This document shows, in pieces, positions 16,850 to 26,343 of a stretch of DNA of 64,000 bases. A model generated the notes under the pieces. That model was not told the DNA's origin. It did no database searches and was given only the letters and a program-made list of their open reading frames with translations. The number at the start of each line of letters is the position of its first letter. Positions within the stretch are counted from its first letter, which is position 1. Source of the DNA: Owenweeksia hongkongensis DSM 17368 (GTDB lineage Bacteria; Bacteroidota; Bacteroidia; Flavobacteriales; Schleiferiaceae); assembly GCA_945865885.1 (NCBI GenBank), contig CAMBEZ010000001.1:62001-126000 (forward strand), in the 5' to 3' direction. Position numbers and translations under genes: made by a program.

Positions 16850-17266
16850 TTACCGCGTCCAGGTTCCGGTGGTGAAATCCGTGGAACCTCCGTCGTTGAT
16901 GTTGAGGGTGTAGGTTACGCGGTCCGTCAGGATGGAGTAGGAGCCGGTGCCGCTTAACGTTAAGCCGTTGACGGTTTGTTCGGGGACCGTGAGGGCGGTG
17001 CCGTTTACGGTGCCGACGGCCGTGAAGTTCAAACCCTGGTTGTACAGGCCGGAGAGCGTAACGCCGTCCGGATCTGCACCCAAGTCCACCTCAACCGTGT
17101 ACACTTGGGGAGCCAAGTCTCCAGTCTGTTCGTTGCACGTCCAGGTGCCGGCCCAGTAATCCGTGCGGGGGTCTACAGAAACTTCGGGTTCGCAAGCCAC
17201 CAACAGAAGGGCGGTGGCTGCAAGGAGGGAGGACCAGCGTGCGGTCCGTTTGGAGAATAGGCGCAT
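16850..17266 (-). CDS. Hypothetical lipoprotein
   Basis: A protein of about 138 aa with a lipoprotein signal (SLLAATALLLVAC, Cys anchor) and a mature part made of short beta strands rich in Thr, Gly and Asn, ending FTTGTWTR. No known domain was recognised. ATG 17266 was chosen over the TTG at 17272. It is the last gene of a minus-strand set, 18 nt after the OmpH-like gene. Confidence 0.7.
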   Translation of the reverse strand: MRLFSKRTARWSSLLAATALLLVACEPEVSVDPRTDYWAGTWTCNEQTGDLAPQVYTVEVDLGADPDGVTLSGLYNQGLNFTAVGTVNGTALTVPEQTVNGLTLSGTGSYSILTDRVTYTLNINDGGSTDFTTGTWTR

Positions 17267-17284
17267 GAGCAAGTGGGGGGTGGC

Positions 17285-17854
17285 TTATTTTTTTGGGGCG
17301 GCTTTTTTGGGCTCCGGACGGTCCATTTTGTTCAAGACGTCGGCCAATTCTTGGGTGACGTCCAGCTTGTCGGAACCGTAGAGGACGTTGGTTTCGTAGA
17401 CCAAAACCAAGTCGTATCCTTTTTCTTTCGCCAGTTGTTTCAGGGCCACGTCCATTTGGTCCTTGATCTGCGTGTTCAAACCGGACTCTTTTTCCGCCAG
17501 TTCTCCGGTTCGCTGCTGCTCCATTTGGCTGTAGCTCATTTGGATGCGCTGGAAGTCTGCCTGGGCGCGTTGCAATTGGACGGGGTTCAACGACGGCGCG
17601 GCCTTCTCCAGAATGCTGTACTCCGTTTGCAGGTTTTGTTGGGCCCGAACCAGATCGGCTTCCACTTTTTTGGCTTCCAATTCAAACTTTTCCGTTAATT
17701 CGCGGTGGTAGTCGTACAGTTGGGTCAAAGAATCCGCACGAACGTAGGCGATTTTCAGGCCGTCGGTTCCGCCGGTGGGCGTGGATTCCGAGGAGGTGCA
17801 GGAGGCGGCAAGCAGTAGGGTGGCTGCGGCCAAGGAGGTAAGGATCAGTCTCAT
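17285..17854 (-). CDS. OmpH/Skp family outer membrane protein chaperone
   Basis: A 189-aa protein with a signal peptide carrying a lipobox (LLLAASC), then KIAYVRADSLTQLYDY, which is the usual first strand of OmpH proteins, followed by a long Gln/Glu/Ala-rich coiled coil and a C-terminal strand segment DLVLVYETNVLYG. Skp-type proteins hold unfolded outer membrane proteins in the periplasm. A lipidated form is common in Bacteroidota. The start overlaps the hutU stop by 4 nt. Confidence 0.8.
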   Translation of the reverse strand: MRLILTSLAAATLLLAASCTSSESTPTGGTDGLKIAYVRADSLTQLYDYHRELTEKFELEAKKVEADLVRAQQNLQTEYSILEKAAPSLNPVQLQRAQADFQRIQMSYSQMEQQRTGELAEKESGLNTQIKDQMDVALKQLAKEKGYDLVLVYETNVLYGSDKLDVTQELADVLNKMDRPEPKKAAPKK

Positions 17855-19874
17855 GAGGGTGAAGTTACGGAGTTGAGGGCTTTGCGCACCAAGGATTCAT
17901 CGGCAATTTGCGGCACGGTGACTTTCAACCGCGGTGTGCGCACCAGCTCGCGCCCAATGGCAATGAGGGCTTCCGGGTTGCGGGCCCAGGCGCGGCGGGC
18001 AATGCCGTTGTTGACGTCGAAGAAAAGCATGGTTTCCAATTTGCGGTCTGCTTCTTCCGTGCCATCCAAAACCAGGCCAAAGCCGCCGTTGATGACCTCG
18101 CCCCAGCCCACGCCGCCGCCGTTGTGCAGGCTGACCCAGGTGGCGCCGCGGAAGGAATCCCCAATGGCGTTGTGCACGGCCATGTCCGCCGTGAAGCGCG
18201 AACCGTCGTAGATGTTGGAAGTTTCGCGGTAGGGAGAGTCCGTTCCGGAGACGTCGTGGTGGTCCCGTCCCAAGATCACGGTGCCCAGTTCGCCGCGGGC
18301 AATGGCGTCGTTGAAGGCGCGCGCTAGGGCAATGCGCCCCACGCTGTCTGCGTAGAGGATGCGCGCTTGCGAGCCCACCACCAAACGGTTTTCCTCCGCC
18401 TGTTCAATCCAGCGCAGGTTGTCTTCCATTTGCAGGCGGATGTCGTCCGGGGCCGACGCCGCCAGGTTGCGGAGTACCTCTGCGGCAATGCGGTCTGTTT
18501 TGCGCAAGTCGTCCGGATTTCCCGTGGCGCATACCCACCGGAACGGGCCAAATCCGTAGTCAAAGCACATAGGGCCCAGGATGTCTTGCACGTAGCTGGG
18601 GTAGGAGAAGTCCAGGCCGTTTTCTGCCATAACGTCTGCGCCCGCCCGGCTGGATTCCAGCAAAAAGGCGTTGCCGTAGTCAAAAAAGTACATGCCGCGG
18701 GCGTGCAGGGTGTTCACGGCGGCCACGTGCCGGCGCAGGGTGGCTTGCACCTCCACACGGAATTTCTCCGGGTCCGACGCCATCAATGCGTTGGCTTCCT
18801 CGTAAGTAAAGCCCTGCGGGTAGTAGCCGCCCGCCCACGGGTTGTGCAAAGAAGTTTGGTCCGACCCCAGGTCCACGTGCACGTTGCGCTCCACCAGTTT
18901 TTCCCACAGGTCCACGGTGTTGCCCACAAAGGCAATGGAGGTATTTCCGCGCACGGACTGCGCTTCCAAGGCCAAATCCACGGCTTCATCCGCCGTGTAC
19001 ACCAAGCGGTCTACCCAGCCCTGTGCGTGGCGTTTCTCCGCTGCGGCCGCGTTGATTTCTGCGGAAATGCTCACCAAACCGGCAATTTTTGCGGCCTTGG
19101 GTTGCGCGCCGCTCATGCCGCCCAAGCCGGCCGTCACAAACAACTTGCCCTCCAAAGGGCCCTTGGTGAATTTTCGGGCGGCGTTCATCACCGTGATGGT
19201 GGTGCCGTGCACAATGCCCTGCGGCCCAATGTACATGTAGCTGCCGGCCGTCATTTGTCCGTACTGAGAAACCCCCAGGGCGTTGAAACGCTCCAAGTCG
19301 TCCGGTTTGGAGTAGTTGGGGATCACCATGCCGTTGGTCACCACCACGCGGGGTGCCCACGTGCCGGACGGGAAAACGCCTTGCGGGTGGCCGCTGTGCA
19401 GGTGTAGGGTTTCGTCGTCCCGCAATTGGGTGAGGTACTGCATGGTGAGGCGGTACTGGGCCCAGTTTTGGAAGACCGCGCCGTTGCCGCCGTAGGTAAT
19501 GAGTTCGTGGGGGTGTTGCGCCACGGCCGGATCCAGGTTGTTTTGGATCATCAGCATAATGGACGCTGCTTGGCGGCTCGCGGCGGGGTACTCGTCCACC
19601 GGACGCGCGTATAGGGCGTAGGTGGGGCGGTAGCGGTACAGGTAGATTCGGCCGTATTCGTGCAATTCCCGCGCGCATTCCTCCGCCATCACAGCGTGGT
19701 GTGCCTCCGGGATGTAGCGCAACGCATTCCGAACGGCGAGGACTTTCTCGTCTGGGGTCAGGAGGTCCTTGCGCTTGGGCGCGTGGGACACCGTGGGGTC
19801 CCAACCGGGATGTTCGGGGAGAAAGTCCGGAATACCGGAGCGCAATTCGTCTTGAAACGTCATGTTTGGGTGCA

Positions 19875-19875
<1 letters not shown>
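17851..19875 (-). CDS. hutU: Urocanate hydratase
   Basis: Urocanase converts urocanate to imidazolonepropionate in histidine breakdown, using tightly bound NAD+. Motifs include LITYGGNGAVFQNWAQYR, GGMSGAQPKAAKIAG, CFDYGFGPFRWVCATG and SLHNGGGVGWGEVINGG. At 674 aa it belongs to the long form known from Bacteroidota and animals rather than the roughly 556-aa proteobacterial form. No other hut gene is in the window. It sits between a DUF5522 gene (1-nt overlap) and the OmpH-like gene (4-nt overlap). Confidence 0.94.
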
Positions 19876-21012
<1,137 letters not shown>

Positions 21013-21046
21013 AGGGGGGCAGAATGAGGAATTTATTGGGTTAACC

Positions 21047-21092
21047 GCCCCAAGAGCAGATTCGAACTGCTATCTAAAGTTTAAGAAACTTC
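21047..21092 (-). other. tRNA 3'-half-like sequence (possible attachment-site remnant)
   Basis: Read on the minus strand, this stretch gives a 5-bp anticodon stem (GAAGT/ACTTT), a 7-nt loop TTCTTAA with U33 and anticodon CTT (Lys), a 4-nt variable loop, a 5-bp T stem (AGCAG/CTGCT) with the canonical loop TTCGAAT, and CTTGGGG-C as the acceptor 3' strand. There is no D arm or 5' acceptor strand: upstream is the end of the lipoprotein gene, whose TAG stop overlaps the first base. Elements that integrate into tRNA genes leave such 3' fragments. No integrase is visible. Confidence 0.45.
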
Positions 21093-22315
21093 TATTCTCC
21101 TTTGCTTTCCTTTAGTGCCCCTGCCCAGACGGTGAATTGGAGTTCGTCGGGGGTGTGTTCAACCCACTGCACCCACAGGGGGAGGGCGGAGTCGTTGAGC
21201 CGACGGAGGCCAAAAGAGTGGCACTTTTGGGGGGCGTCGTCGAACGGAATTTGCGGAGCACGGAGGGCCTGAACCAAGATGCGCAATTCTTCCTCGCTGG
21301 AGGCCCAGACGGTGGCGGTGGGGGTGGCGCGCACCAGGGCGGAGGGGGCGGCGTGCACCCACCGCTTGCCGTGTTCCCGTTGGTCCCAGGCGGTGGTGGA
21401 GTCCGGAGCGCTCAACAGCCATCCGCGCACGGGAAGGCCTTGGTGGATGCCCTGAACCTCGCCCCACCAGTACCCCGATTCTCGTCCGGGAAGGGGTCTG
21501 CACCAGGTGCAACCGATCATGCGAACCGAATCCGGGGATCCGTCGACGGCTTCCAGTTGCACGCGGCTCCATTCCGGGGCCAACCACAGCGTCCAGGGCA
21601 AACGTCCCGGAGCGGGCAGGGTTTGACCTTGGTCCAGCCGATCCCAGTTGTGTGTGGCGGTTGCGCTCCAGCCCACCCAGGGGGTGCGCAACGAATCCAA
21701 ACGGGTCAATTCCATCGGTCCATTCGGTTTGCCGGTACCTATGGTGTTGTCGGGCAGGAGGGAAAATCCTTGATCGTAGTCCCACCCAGCGTTTGCGAAA
21801 TGCGGTGCGTACTGGGGCTCTTCCACGTCCAACTGCCGGAAGGCCTCGTCGATCAAGGTTTCGTGCGCGGACAGCGCCACCAAGTCGTTTTTCTCGCCCA
21901 AATAGAGGGGGAGTTTGTCGGTGCCCAGGTTCCACACCGTTCCGCCCGCGTAGGCCTTGCTGGTGGGTTGCGCTCCCGGGCGGGAAGAACTTTTGGTGCG
22001 CCAGGCATCAAAATCCCGACGGTCCCCCAGCCAAAGCCACCCGGTGCCCTGAGCTCCGGTTCGGTGCCACACCAACCGACCTTGGGCGTCGGTTTGGGCG
22101 GAGTCCAGCCACGTGGCGGCCAAGGAATCGGAGGCGTCTGTGCGCTCCCAACGGCGCCAGGCGGCGGATTGGTTGCGTTCTTGGTGCATTTCTTGGTTCC
22201 AGGGCAGGGCCAGCAGACTCTGTGCCGGAACGGCGCGTTCGTAGGGCGTCGTGGGGTTGTTGGAAGCGCAGCCAACAAGGATCAACGCCAGCAACAGTGC
22301 GGAAAATAGTTTCAT
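21092..22315 (-). CDS. Lipoprotein encoded within the rnhB fusion (possible separate start)
   Basis: ATG 22315 begins a typical lipoprotein signal (MKLFSALLLALILVGC). The mature 390 or so residues are rich in Trp and contain ATHNWDRLDQG, MIGCTWCRPLPG and VHAAPSALVRATPTATVW; no family was recognised. It would be anchored in a membrane facing the periplasm. A signal peptide in the middle of a protein that begins with a cytoplasmic nuclease makes an independent translation start likely. Confidence 0.5.
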   Translation of the reverse strand: MKLFSALLLALILVGCASNNPTTPYERAVPAQSLLALPWNQEMHQERNQSAAWRRWERTDASDSLAATWLDSAQTDAQGRLVWHRTGAQGTGWLWLGDRRDFDAWRTKSSSRPGAQPTSKAYAGGTVWNLGTDKLPLYLGEKNDLVALSAHETLIDEAFRQLDVEEPQYAPHFANAGWDYDQGFSLLPDNTIGTGKPNGPMELTRLDSLRTPWVGWSATATHNWDRLDQGQTLPAPGRLPWTLWLAPEWSRVQLEAVDGSPDSVRMIGCTWCRPLPGRESGYWWGEVQGIHQGLPVRGWLLSAPDSTTAWDQREHGKRWVHAAPSALVRATPTATVWASSEEELRILVQALRAPQIPFDDAPQKCHSFGLRRLNDSALPLWVQWVEHTPDELQFTVWAGALKESKGE

Positions 22316-22876
22316 TTGGACGGGTTTCCACCGGAAGGTTTTGCGGTGGTGGGGGCTTTCTCCGTGCGCTTCCAGGGCCCTGCGGTGGACGTCCGTGGGG
22401 TAACCCTTGTTGACGTTCCATCCGTAGGCGGGAAACTGGTCGTGGGCGCGTTCCATGAGGGCGTCGCGCTCGGTTTTGGCAAAGATGCTGGCGGCGGAAA
22501 TGCAGGCAAATCGGGCGTCCCCCTTCACTTCGCACCGGTGCGGGATGCCGGGGTAGGGGGCAAACCGGTTGCCGTCCACCAGCAGGTCTGTGGGCGCGGG
22601 GTGGAGTTGGGCGACGGCGCGGTGCATGGCCAAGTAGGTGGCGCGCAGGATGTTGCGCTCGTCGATTTCTTCCGGGGAGGCGGTACCGATGGCCCAGGAG
22701 CCGGGGGGGAGTTCGGCTTCCAGGCGCGCCCGCAGGCGGGCGCGCTGGGCAGCGCTCAGTTTTTTGGAGTCCGTCAGTCCTTCCAAGGCGTAGCCCGGAG
22801 GGAGCACCACGGCAGCGGCCACCACCGGGCCGGCCAAGCAGCCGCGTCCGGCTTCGTCAATTCCGGCTTGCCGCAC
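21092..22876 (-). CDS. rnhB: Ribonuclease HII fused in frame to a lipoprotein
   Basis: Residues 1-187 form a complete RNase HII, which cuts RNA in RNA-DNA hybrids: IDEAGRG (D7, E8), LLVDGN (D101) and ASIFAKTERD (D138) supply the DEDD site. Without a stop codon the frame continues into MKLFSALLLALILVGC, a lipoprotein signal peptide with Cys 203, and a roughly 390-residue exported domain of unknown family. GTG 22876 overlaps the upstream glycosyltransferase by 20 nt. The junction reads QMKLF, which fits a clamp-binding pentapeptide as found at the C-terminus of many replication proteins. The lost stop is either a real fusion or an internal start that makes both products. Confidence 0.8.
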   Translation of the reverse strand: MRQAGIDEAGRGCLAGPVVAAAVVLPPGYALEGLTDSKKLSAAQRARLRARLEAELPPGSWAIGTASPEEIDERNILRATYLAMHRAVAQLHPAPTDLLVDGNRFAPYPGIPHRCEVKGDARFACISAASIFAKTERDALMERAHDQFPAYGWNVNKGYPTDVHRRALEAHGESPHHRKTFRWKPVQMKLFSALLLALILVGCASNNPTTPYERAVPAQSLLALPWNQEMHQERNQSAAWRRWERTDASDSLAATWLDSAQTDAQGRLVWHRTGAQGTGWLWLGDRRDFDAWRTKSSSRPGAQPTSKAYAGGTVWNLGTDKLPLYLGEKNDLVALSAHETLIDEAFRQLDVEEPQYAPHFANAGWDYDQGFSLLPDNTIGTGKPNGPMELTRLDSLRTPWVGWSATATHNWDRLDQGQTLPAPGRLPWTLWLAPEWSRVQLEAVDGSPDSVRMIGCTWCRPLPGRESGYWWGEVQGIHQGLPVRGWLLSAPDSTTAWDQREHGKRWVHAAPSALVRATPTATVWASSEEELRILVQALRAPQIPFDDAPQKCHSFGLRRLNDSALPLWVQWVEHTPDELQFTVWAGALKESKGE

Positions 22877-24002
22877 GACTCAAAACGTTGAAGACGGTCT
22901 CCGCGGAGCGGTCCCAAGAAAAGTCTGCGGCGCGGCGCAAGCCGCGCTCCACCAGGGATTGGCGCTCGGAACGGGGAAGAGCAGTCGTACGCTCCAGGGC
23001 GTTTGCCCAGGCGGTTGCGGAATGCGGATCCACCAGCCACCCGGCGTCGCCCACAATTTCCGGCATGCAGGAGGCGGAGCTGCTGATGACGGGCGTTCCG
23101 GCTTGGAACGCTTCCACCAAAGGAATGCCAAAACCCTCAAAGAAACTGGGGAAACACAGGGCTTCCGCCGCGCCCAGCAAAGACTGCAGGGCGTCGGATT
23201 TGGCCCGGCCGGGGAACACCACGGAAGACCGGTGCTGGGTGTTTTTCAGGGCTTTGTCAAAGGCGGGGTCCGCGTGCAGGGAGTCTCCCACCAGCACCAG
23301 TTCGTGGTTGGAACCGGTCTTTTCTTTGAAGAGATCAAATGCTTCCAGCAGCAGGGCCAGATTTTTCCGGGGGGTGAAGGAGCCCACGGCCAAAAAGTAG
23401 GGCCGGCCGTTGGTCCAGCGGGCGCGGGCGGAATGCGCTTCTTCGGGAGAAAGGGGGGCAAAGGCGCGCTGCGGCGCGTTGTACGCGGTGTGGAGTTGGG
23501 CTAAAGGATAGCCGTAGGTGCGGTGGACGTCGGTCCGCGTGGTTTCGCTCACGGTCAAGAGGGCGTCGGCCTGACGAACGCTGCTGCGGTAGATCCAACG
23601 GTAGTAGGCGCCCAACACCCGCCCCAAATCCTGCGGGCGGTGCACAAAACCCAGGTCGTGGACGGTGCCCACCAGGGGTACGGATCCGCGCAGGGGCAGC
23701 ATGCCGTCTGGAGACCAGTAGACGTCCGGTTGGATGCGTTTTAAGGCGGCTGGAACCGCCGCGCGGTTCCAGAGGTGCCAGAGGGTCCAGTGGCGTGCGG
23801 GGGGCGGAAGCACGTGTACGGTGGCGTTGGTGAGAAAATCCCACGAGGCGGAGGACGGTCGGTCCACCAGAACGTGCCATTCCACTTCCGGATGCTGCGC
23901 CATTAAGCGCTCCAGCAACGCACGCGTGTACCAACCGGTTCCGTCCAATCCGGAGGTCAAGAGCCAACGCCCGTTGACGGCAATGCGAAGTCTGCGGTTC
24001 AT
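22857..24002 (-). CDS. Glycosyltransferase family 1/4 (GT-B fold)
   Basis: A 381-aa enzyme with the GT-B pattern: N-terminal NGRWLLTSGLDGTGWYTRALLE, middle FLAVGSFTPRKNLALLLEAF and the donor-binding FPSFFEGFGIPLVEAFQAGTPVI, with the EGFGIPLVE motif of GT4. It likely adds a sugar to a lipid-linked surface glycan. ATG 24002 was chosen; the frame to 24410 overlaps the divergent flippase. It is divergent from the flippase gene with a 27-bp gap. Confidence 0.87.
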   Translation of the reverse strand: MNRRLRIAVNGRWLLTSGLDGTGWYTRALLERLMAQHPEVEWHVLVDRPSSASWDFLTNATVHVLPPPARHWTLWHLWNRAAVPAALKRIQPDVYWSPDGMLPLRGSVPLVGTVHDLGFVHRPQDLGRVLGAYYRWIYRSSVRQADALLTVSETTRTDVHRTYGYPLAQLHTAYNAPQRAFAPLSPEEAHSARARWTNGRPYFLAVGSFTPRKNLALLLEAFDLFKEKTGSNHELVLVGDSLHADPAFDKALKNTQHRSSVVFPGRAKSDALQSLLGAAEALCFPSFFEGFGIPLVEAFQAGTPVISSSASCMPEIVGDAGWLVDPHSATAWANALERTTALPRSERQSLVERGLRRAADFSWDRSAETVFNVLSRAASRN

Positions 24003-24007
24003 CCATT

Positions 24008-24015
24008 CAAAAGTA
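24008..24015 (-). promoter_or_regulatory. -7 element (TACTTTTG) for the glycosyltransferase
   Basis: An exact TAnnTTTG match on the minus strand, ending 5 nt before ATG 24002. It is separated by one base from the flippase element at 24017-24024. Confidence 0.5.
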
Positions 24016-24016
24016 A

Positions 24017-24024
24017 GACCTTTG
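24017..24024 (+). promoter_or_regulatory. -7-like element (GACCTTTG) for the flippase
   Basis: It matches TAnnTTTG except for the first base and ends 5 nt before ATG 24030. It belongs to the compact divergent pair. Confidence 0.45.
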
Positions 24025-24029
24025 CACCG

Positions 24030-25319
24030 ATGGCGAAACGGAAAATCCCCCCGCATTGGGAGCGTTTGTTGCGCGGGAGTGCTTTGGTGCTCGCGGTCAA
24101 AGTGCTGGGGGCCCTCTCCGGGTACGCCTTTGTCTTTCTGCTGGTGCGCGAATACGGCAAAGAAGGCTACGGTTCGTTTGAGCTGGCCTTCACCATCCTT
24201 TCCCTGGCCAGCGCCCTGAACCGCTGGGGTTGGGACGGGATTGTGGTGCGGGAAGTGTTGGCCCGAAAAGGCAAGAAAAAGAAGCAGAACGCGGTGGTGA
24301 CCGCGGCGTTTTCGTTTGTGTTGGCCACCGGATTGGTGCTCAGCGCTGCACTGTATTGGGGCGCCCCGTTGTTGGGCAAACTGTTTCATTCCGAACAACT
24401 TCCCAAGCATTTGTCCGTAGTTGCGGTCCTCCTGATTCCGTGGGGTTGGTTCCAGTTGCGGTCCGACGTCTTTCGCGCCAAGAACAATTTGCTGGCTTAC
24501 GGCCTGTGGCAGTACGGCTCCCTCACACTGTTAGCATCCATTCTGTTGTTTCTGGTACCGGTAGACGCCTCCGTTTATTCCCCGGTGACCTTATTGCTGT
24601 TGGTTTTGTTGCCGTTTTTAGCGTGGAACCTGTGGAAGTTGCGCGCCTCGGCGGCGTCCGTATCCCTGCAGGAGCAACGCGCGGAGTGGAAGCTGGCCTT
24701 GCCCGGCGCCACGTCCATGCTGGTGAGCAGTTTGCTCTACTTAGTCCTCTCGTGGTCCGACACCCTGATGATTGGCTACTTTCTGGATGAAAGCGCCGTG
24801 GGGCTGTACCGGGTGTCGTTTAAAGTGGCCACCCTCATTGTGTTTGCGCAATTCGCCGTGAACGCCCAAGCGGCGCCGGACATTGCGCGCTACTGGGCCC
24901 AAGGAAACCGCGAGCTGCTGCAAAACGCCGTCACGCGGATAGCTTGGATCAATACCGTGGTGGCCCTGCCGGCTTTTTTGGTTTTAACCCTGGCCGCCCC
25001 TTGGTTTTTGGGCTTTTTTGGCGCCGACTTTATCGCCCAGGCCGGCACCCTCCGGTGGCTGGCGCTGGGTCAATTGACCAACGCTTTGTGCGGTCCGGTG
25101 ATGTACCTCCTGAACATGACCGGTCACGAGAAGTCGGCCCGAAACACCATGGCCGTAGGGGTGGTGGTGAACCTCGTAGGAAATGCCGTATTGATTCCCA
25201 CCGTGGGCATTGCCGGGGCGGCCATTGCCACGAGCTTTACCATGGCCCTCTGGAACGGCTGGGCGATGGTGGCGGTTTACCGCAAAACCGGCATACGAAC
25301 GTTTCTCTTTTGGCGTTGA
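24030..25319 (+). CDS. Oligosaccharide flippase family protein (Wzx-like)
   Basis: A 429-aa polytopic membrane protein of the MOP superfamily with about 12 predicted helices, starting with the typical KVLGALSGYAFVFLLVREYG and including SALNRWGWDGIVVREVL and SLLYLVLSWSDTLMIGYF. It should flip undecaprenyl-linked glycan units to the periplasm. It heads a plus-strand run with a sulfotransferase, Wzz and O-antigen ligase. Confidence 0.87.
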   Translation: MAKRKIPPHWERLLRGSALVLAVKVLGALSGYAFVFLLVREYGKEGYGSFELAFTILSLASALNRWGWDGIVVREVLARKGKKKKQNAVVTAAFSFVLATGLVLSAALYWGAPLLGKLFHSEQLPKHLSVVAVLLIPWGWFQLRSDVFRAKNNLLAYGLWQYGSLTLLASILLFLVPVDASVYSPVTLLLLVLLPFLAWNLWKLRASAASVSLQEQRAEWKLALPGATSMLVSSLLYLVLSWSDTLMIGYFLDESAVGLYRVSFKVATLIVFAQFAVNAQAAPDIARYWAQGNRELLQNAVTRIAWINTVVALPAFLVLTLAAPWFLGFFGADFIAQAGTLRWLALGQLTNALCGPVMYLLNMTGHEKSARNTMAVGVVVNLVGNAVLIPTVGIAGAAIATSFTMALWNGWAMVAVYRKTGIRTFLFWR

Positions 25320-25326
25320 TTGGGGC

Positions 25327-26289
25327 ATGAACGCGGCTCCTGATTTTGCCCTCATTGGCGCAGCAAAAGCCGGCACCACGCAACTGGCGGGGTGGTTGGC
25401 GCTGCACCCGGGAATCTATTTGAGTCCGGTGAAGGAACCGCATTTTTTTGGCCGGGAATTTGACCCCGCCCAGTTCTCCGATGCCTACCGACGCCAGCAT
25501 CCCCCTTTGCCCGCAGACTATTTTTCCCAGCTGCCTCTGGCACCGGTTCACTTGGCCTGTGTGCGCGACTCCACTCAGTACGGGCAACTGTTTGCCGCTG
25601 CCGAACCGCACCAGTTGCGGGGCGAGTGCAGCACGGGCTATTTGTTTTCCACCACCGCTGCTGCGGAATGGTCTGCCGTTCGGCCGGACGCCCGCGCGGT
25701 GGCCCTTTTGCGCGATCCGCGGGACCGAGCCCTCTCGCACTACAGCATGGCGCTTCGTTACGGCTACGTCCAGGGCACTTTTGCGGAGGAGTGGGCGGCC
25801 GACGCCCGACGTTCGCCCAAAGGATGGGGACGGTCCGAGAATTTTTTTGAATTGGGTTGCTACGCAGACGCTGTAGAGCGGTGGTGGTCTGCCTTGGGCC
25901 CGGACCAACTGTTGCTGGTAGATTTTGCCGACCTCCGCGATTTTCCCCTGGAAACGTACAACCGAATCCTCCTCCATTTGGGGTTGGTCCCGGTGGACGC
26001 CGTTCCGGAAGCGGAGCAGTTTTCGGCGCGCACCCCGCGGTTTCCGCGGGTGAACCGCTGGCTGCACGCCAGCGGCACGGCGCACGCGGCACGCCGCCTG
26101 TTCCCAAGCGCCTGGTTCCGTGCCCTGAAAAACAAGTGGCTGGCCCCGGGCAAGCCCACCTTGCCGGCGGACGTGCGCGCGGCGCTGCGCGCCGCCTACC
26201 TCCCAGACCAGCAGCGCCTGCAGGCGCTGCTGGCTCAAAAAGGCCTCCGACTCCGGTCCGTAGACGCCTTTCTGGCGGAAAACGAATAA
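25327..26289 (+). CDS. Sulfotransferase family protein
   Basis: A 320-aa cytosolic enzyme with the two PAPS-binding elements: 5'-phosphosulfate loop GAAKAGTTQLAGWL at the N-terminus and 3'-phosphate site ALLRDPRDRALSHYSMA. It resembles heparan-type (NDST-like) sulfotransferases that act on sugars. Placed between the flippase and Wzz genes, it may sulfate the surface polysaccharide. ATG 25327 gives the usual N-terminus just ahead of the PAPS loop. Confidence 0.87.
   Translation: MNAAPDFALIGAAKAGTTQLAGWLALHPGIYLSPVKEPHFFGREFDPAQFSDAYRRQHPPLPADYFSQLPLAPVHLACVRDSTQYGQLFAAAEPHQLRGECSTGYLFSTTAAAEWSAVRPDARAVALLRDPRDRALSHYSMALRYGYVQGTFAEEWAADARRSPKGWGRSENFFELGCYADAVERWWSALGPDQLLLVDFADLRDFPLETYNRILLHLGLVPVDAVPEAEQFSARTPRFPRVNRWLHASGTAHAARRLFPSAWFRALKNKWLAPGKPTLPADVRAALRAAYLPDQQRLQALLAQKGLRLRSVDAFLAENE
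26208..26233. repeat. 26-bp perfect palindrome inside the sulfotransferase gene
   Basis: The sequence is its own reverse complement with centre CTG/CAG and 13-bp arms. It encodes QQRLQALL, so ordinary codon choice can explain part of it. Confidence 0.7.
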
Positions 26290-26327
26290 TCCCCACCGCA
26301 CGCGGAACCTCACCCCGCGCAAATGCG

Positions 26328-26335
26328 TAAATTTG
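26328..26335 (+). promoter_or_regulatory. -7 element (TAAATTTG) for the wzz-like gene
   Basis: An exact TAnnTTTG match ending 8 nt before ATG 26344. It overlaps the first codons of the longer frame (ATG 26323), which argues for the later start. Confidence 0.35.
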
Positions 26336-26343
26336 TGCCCGTT

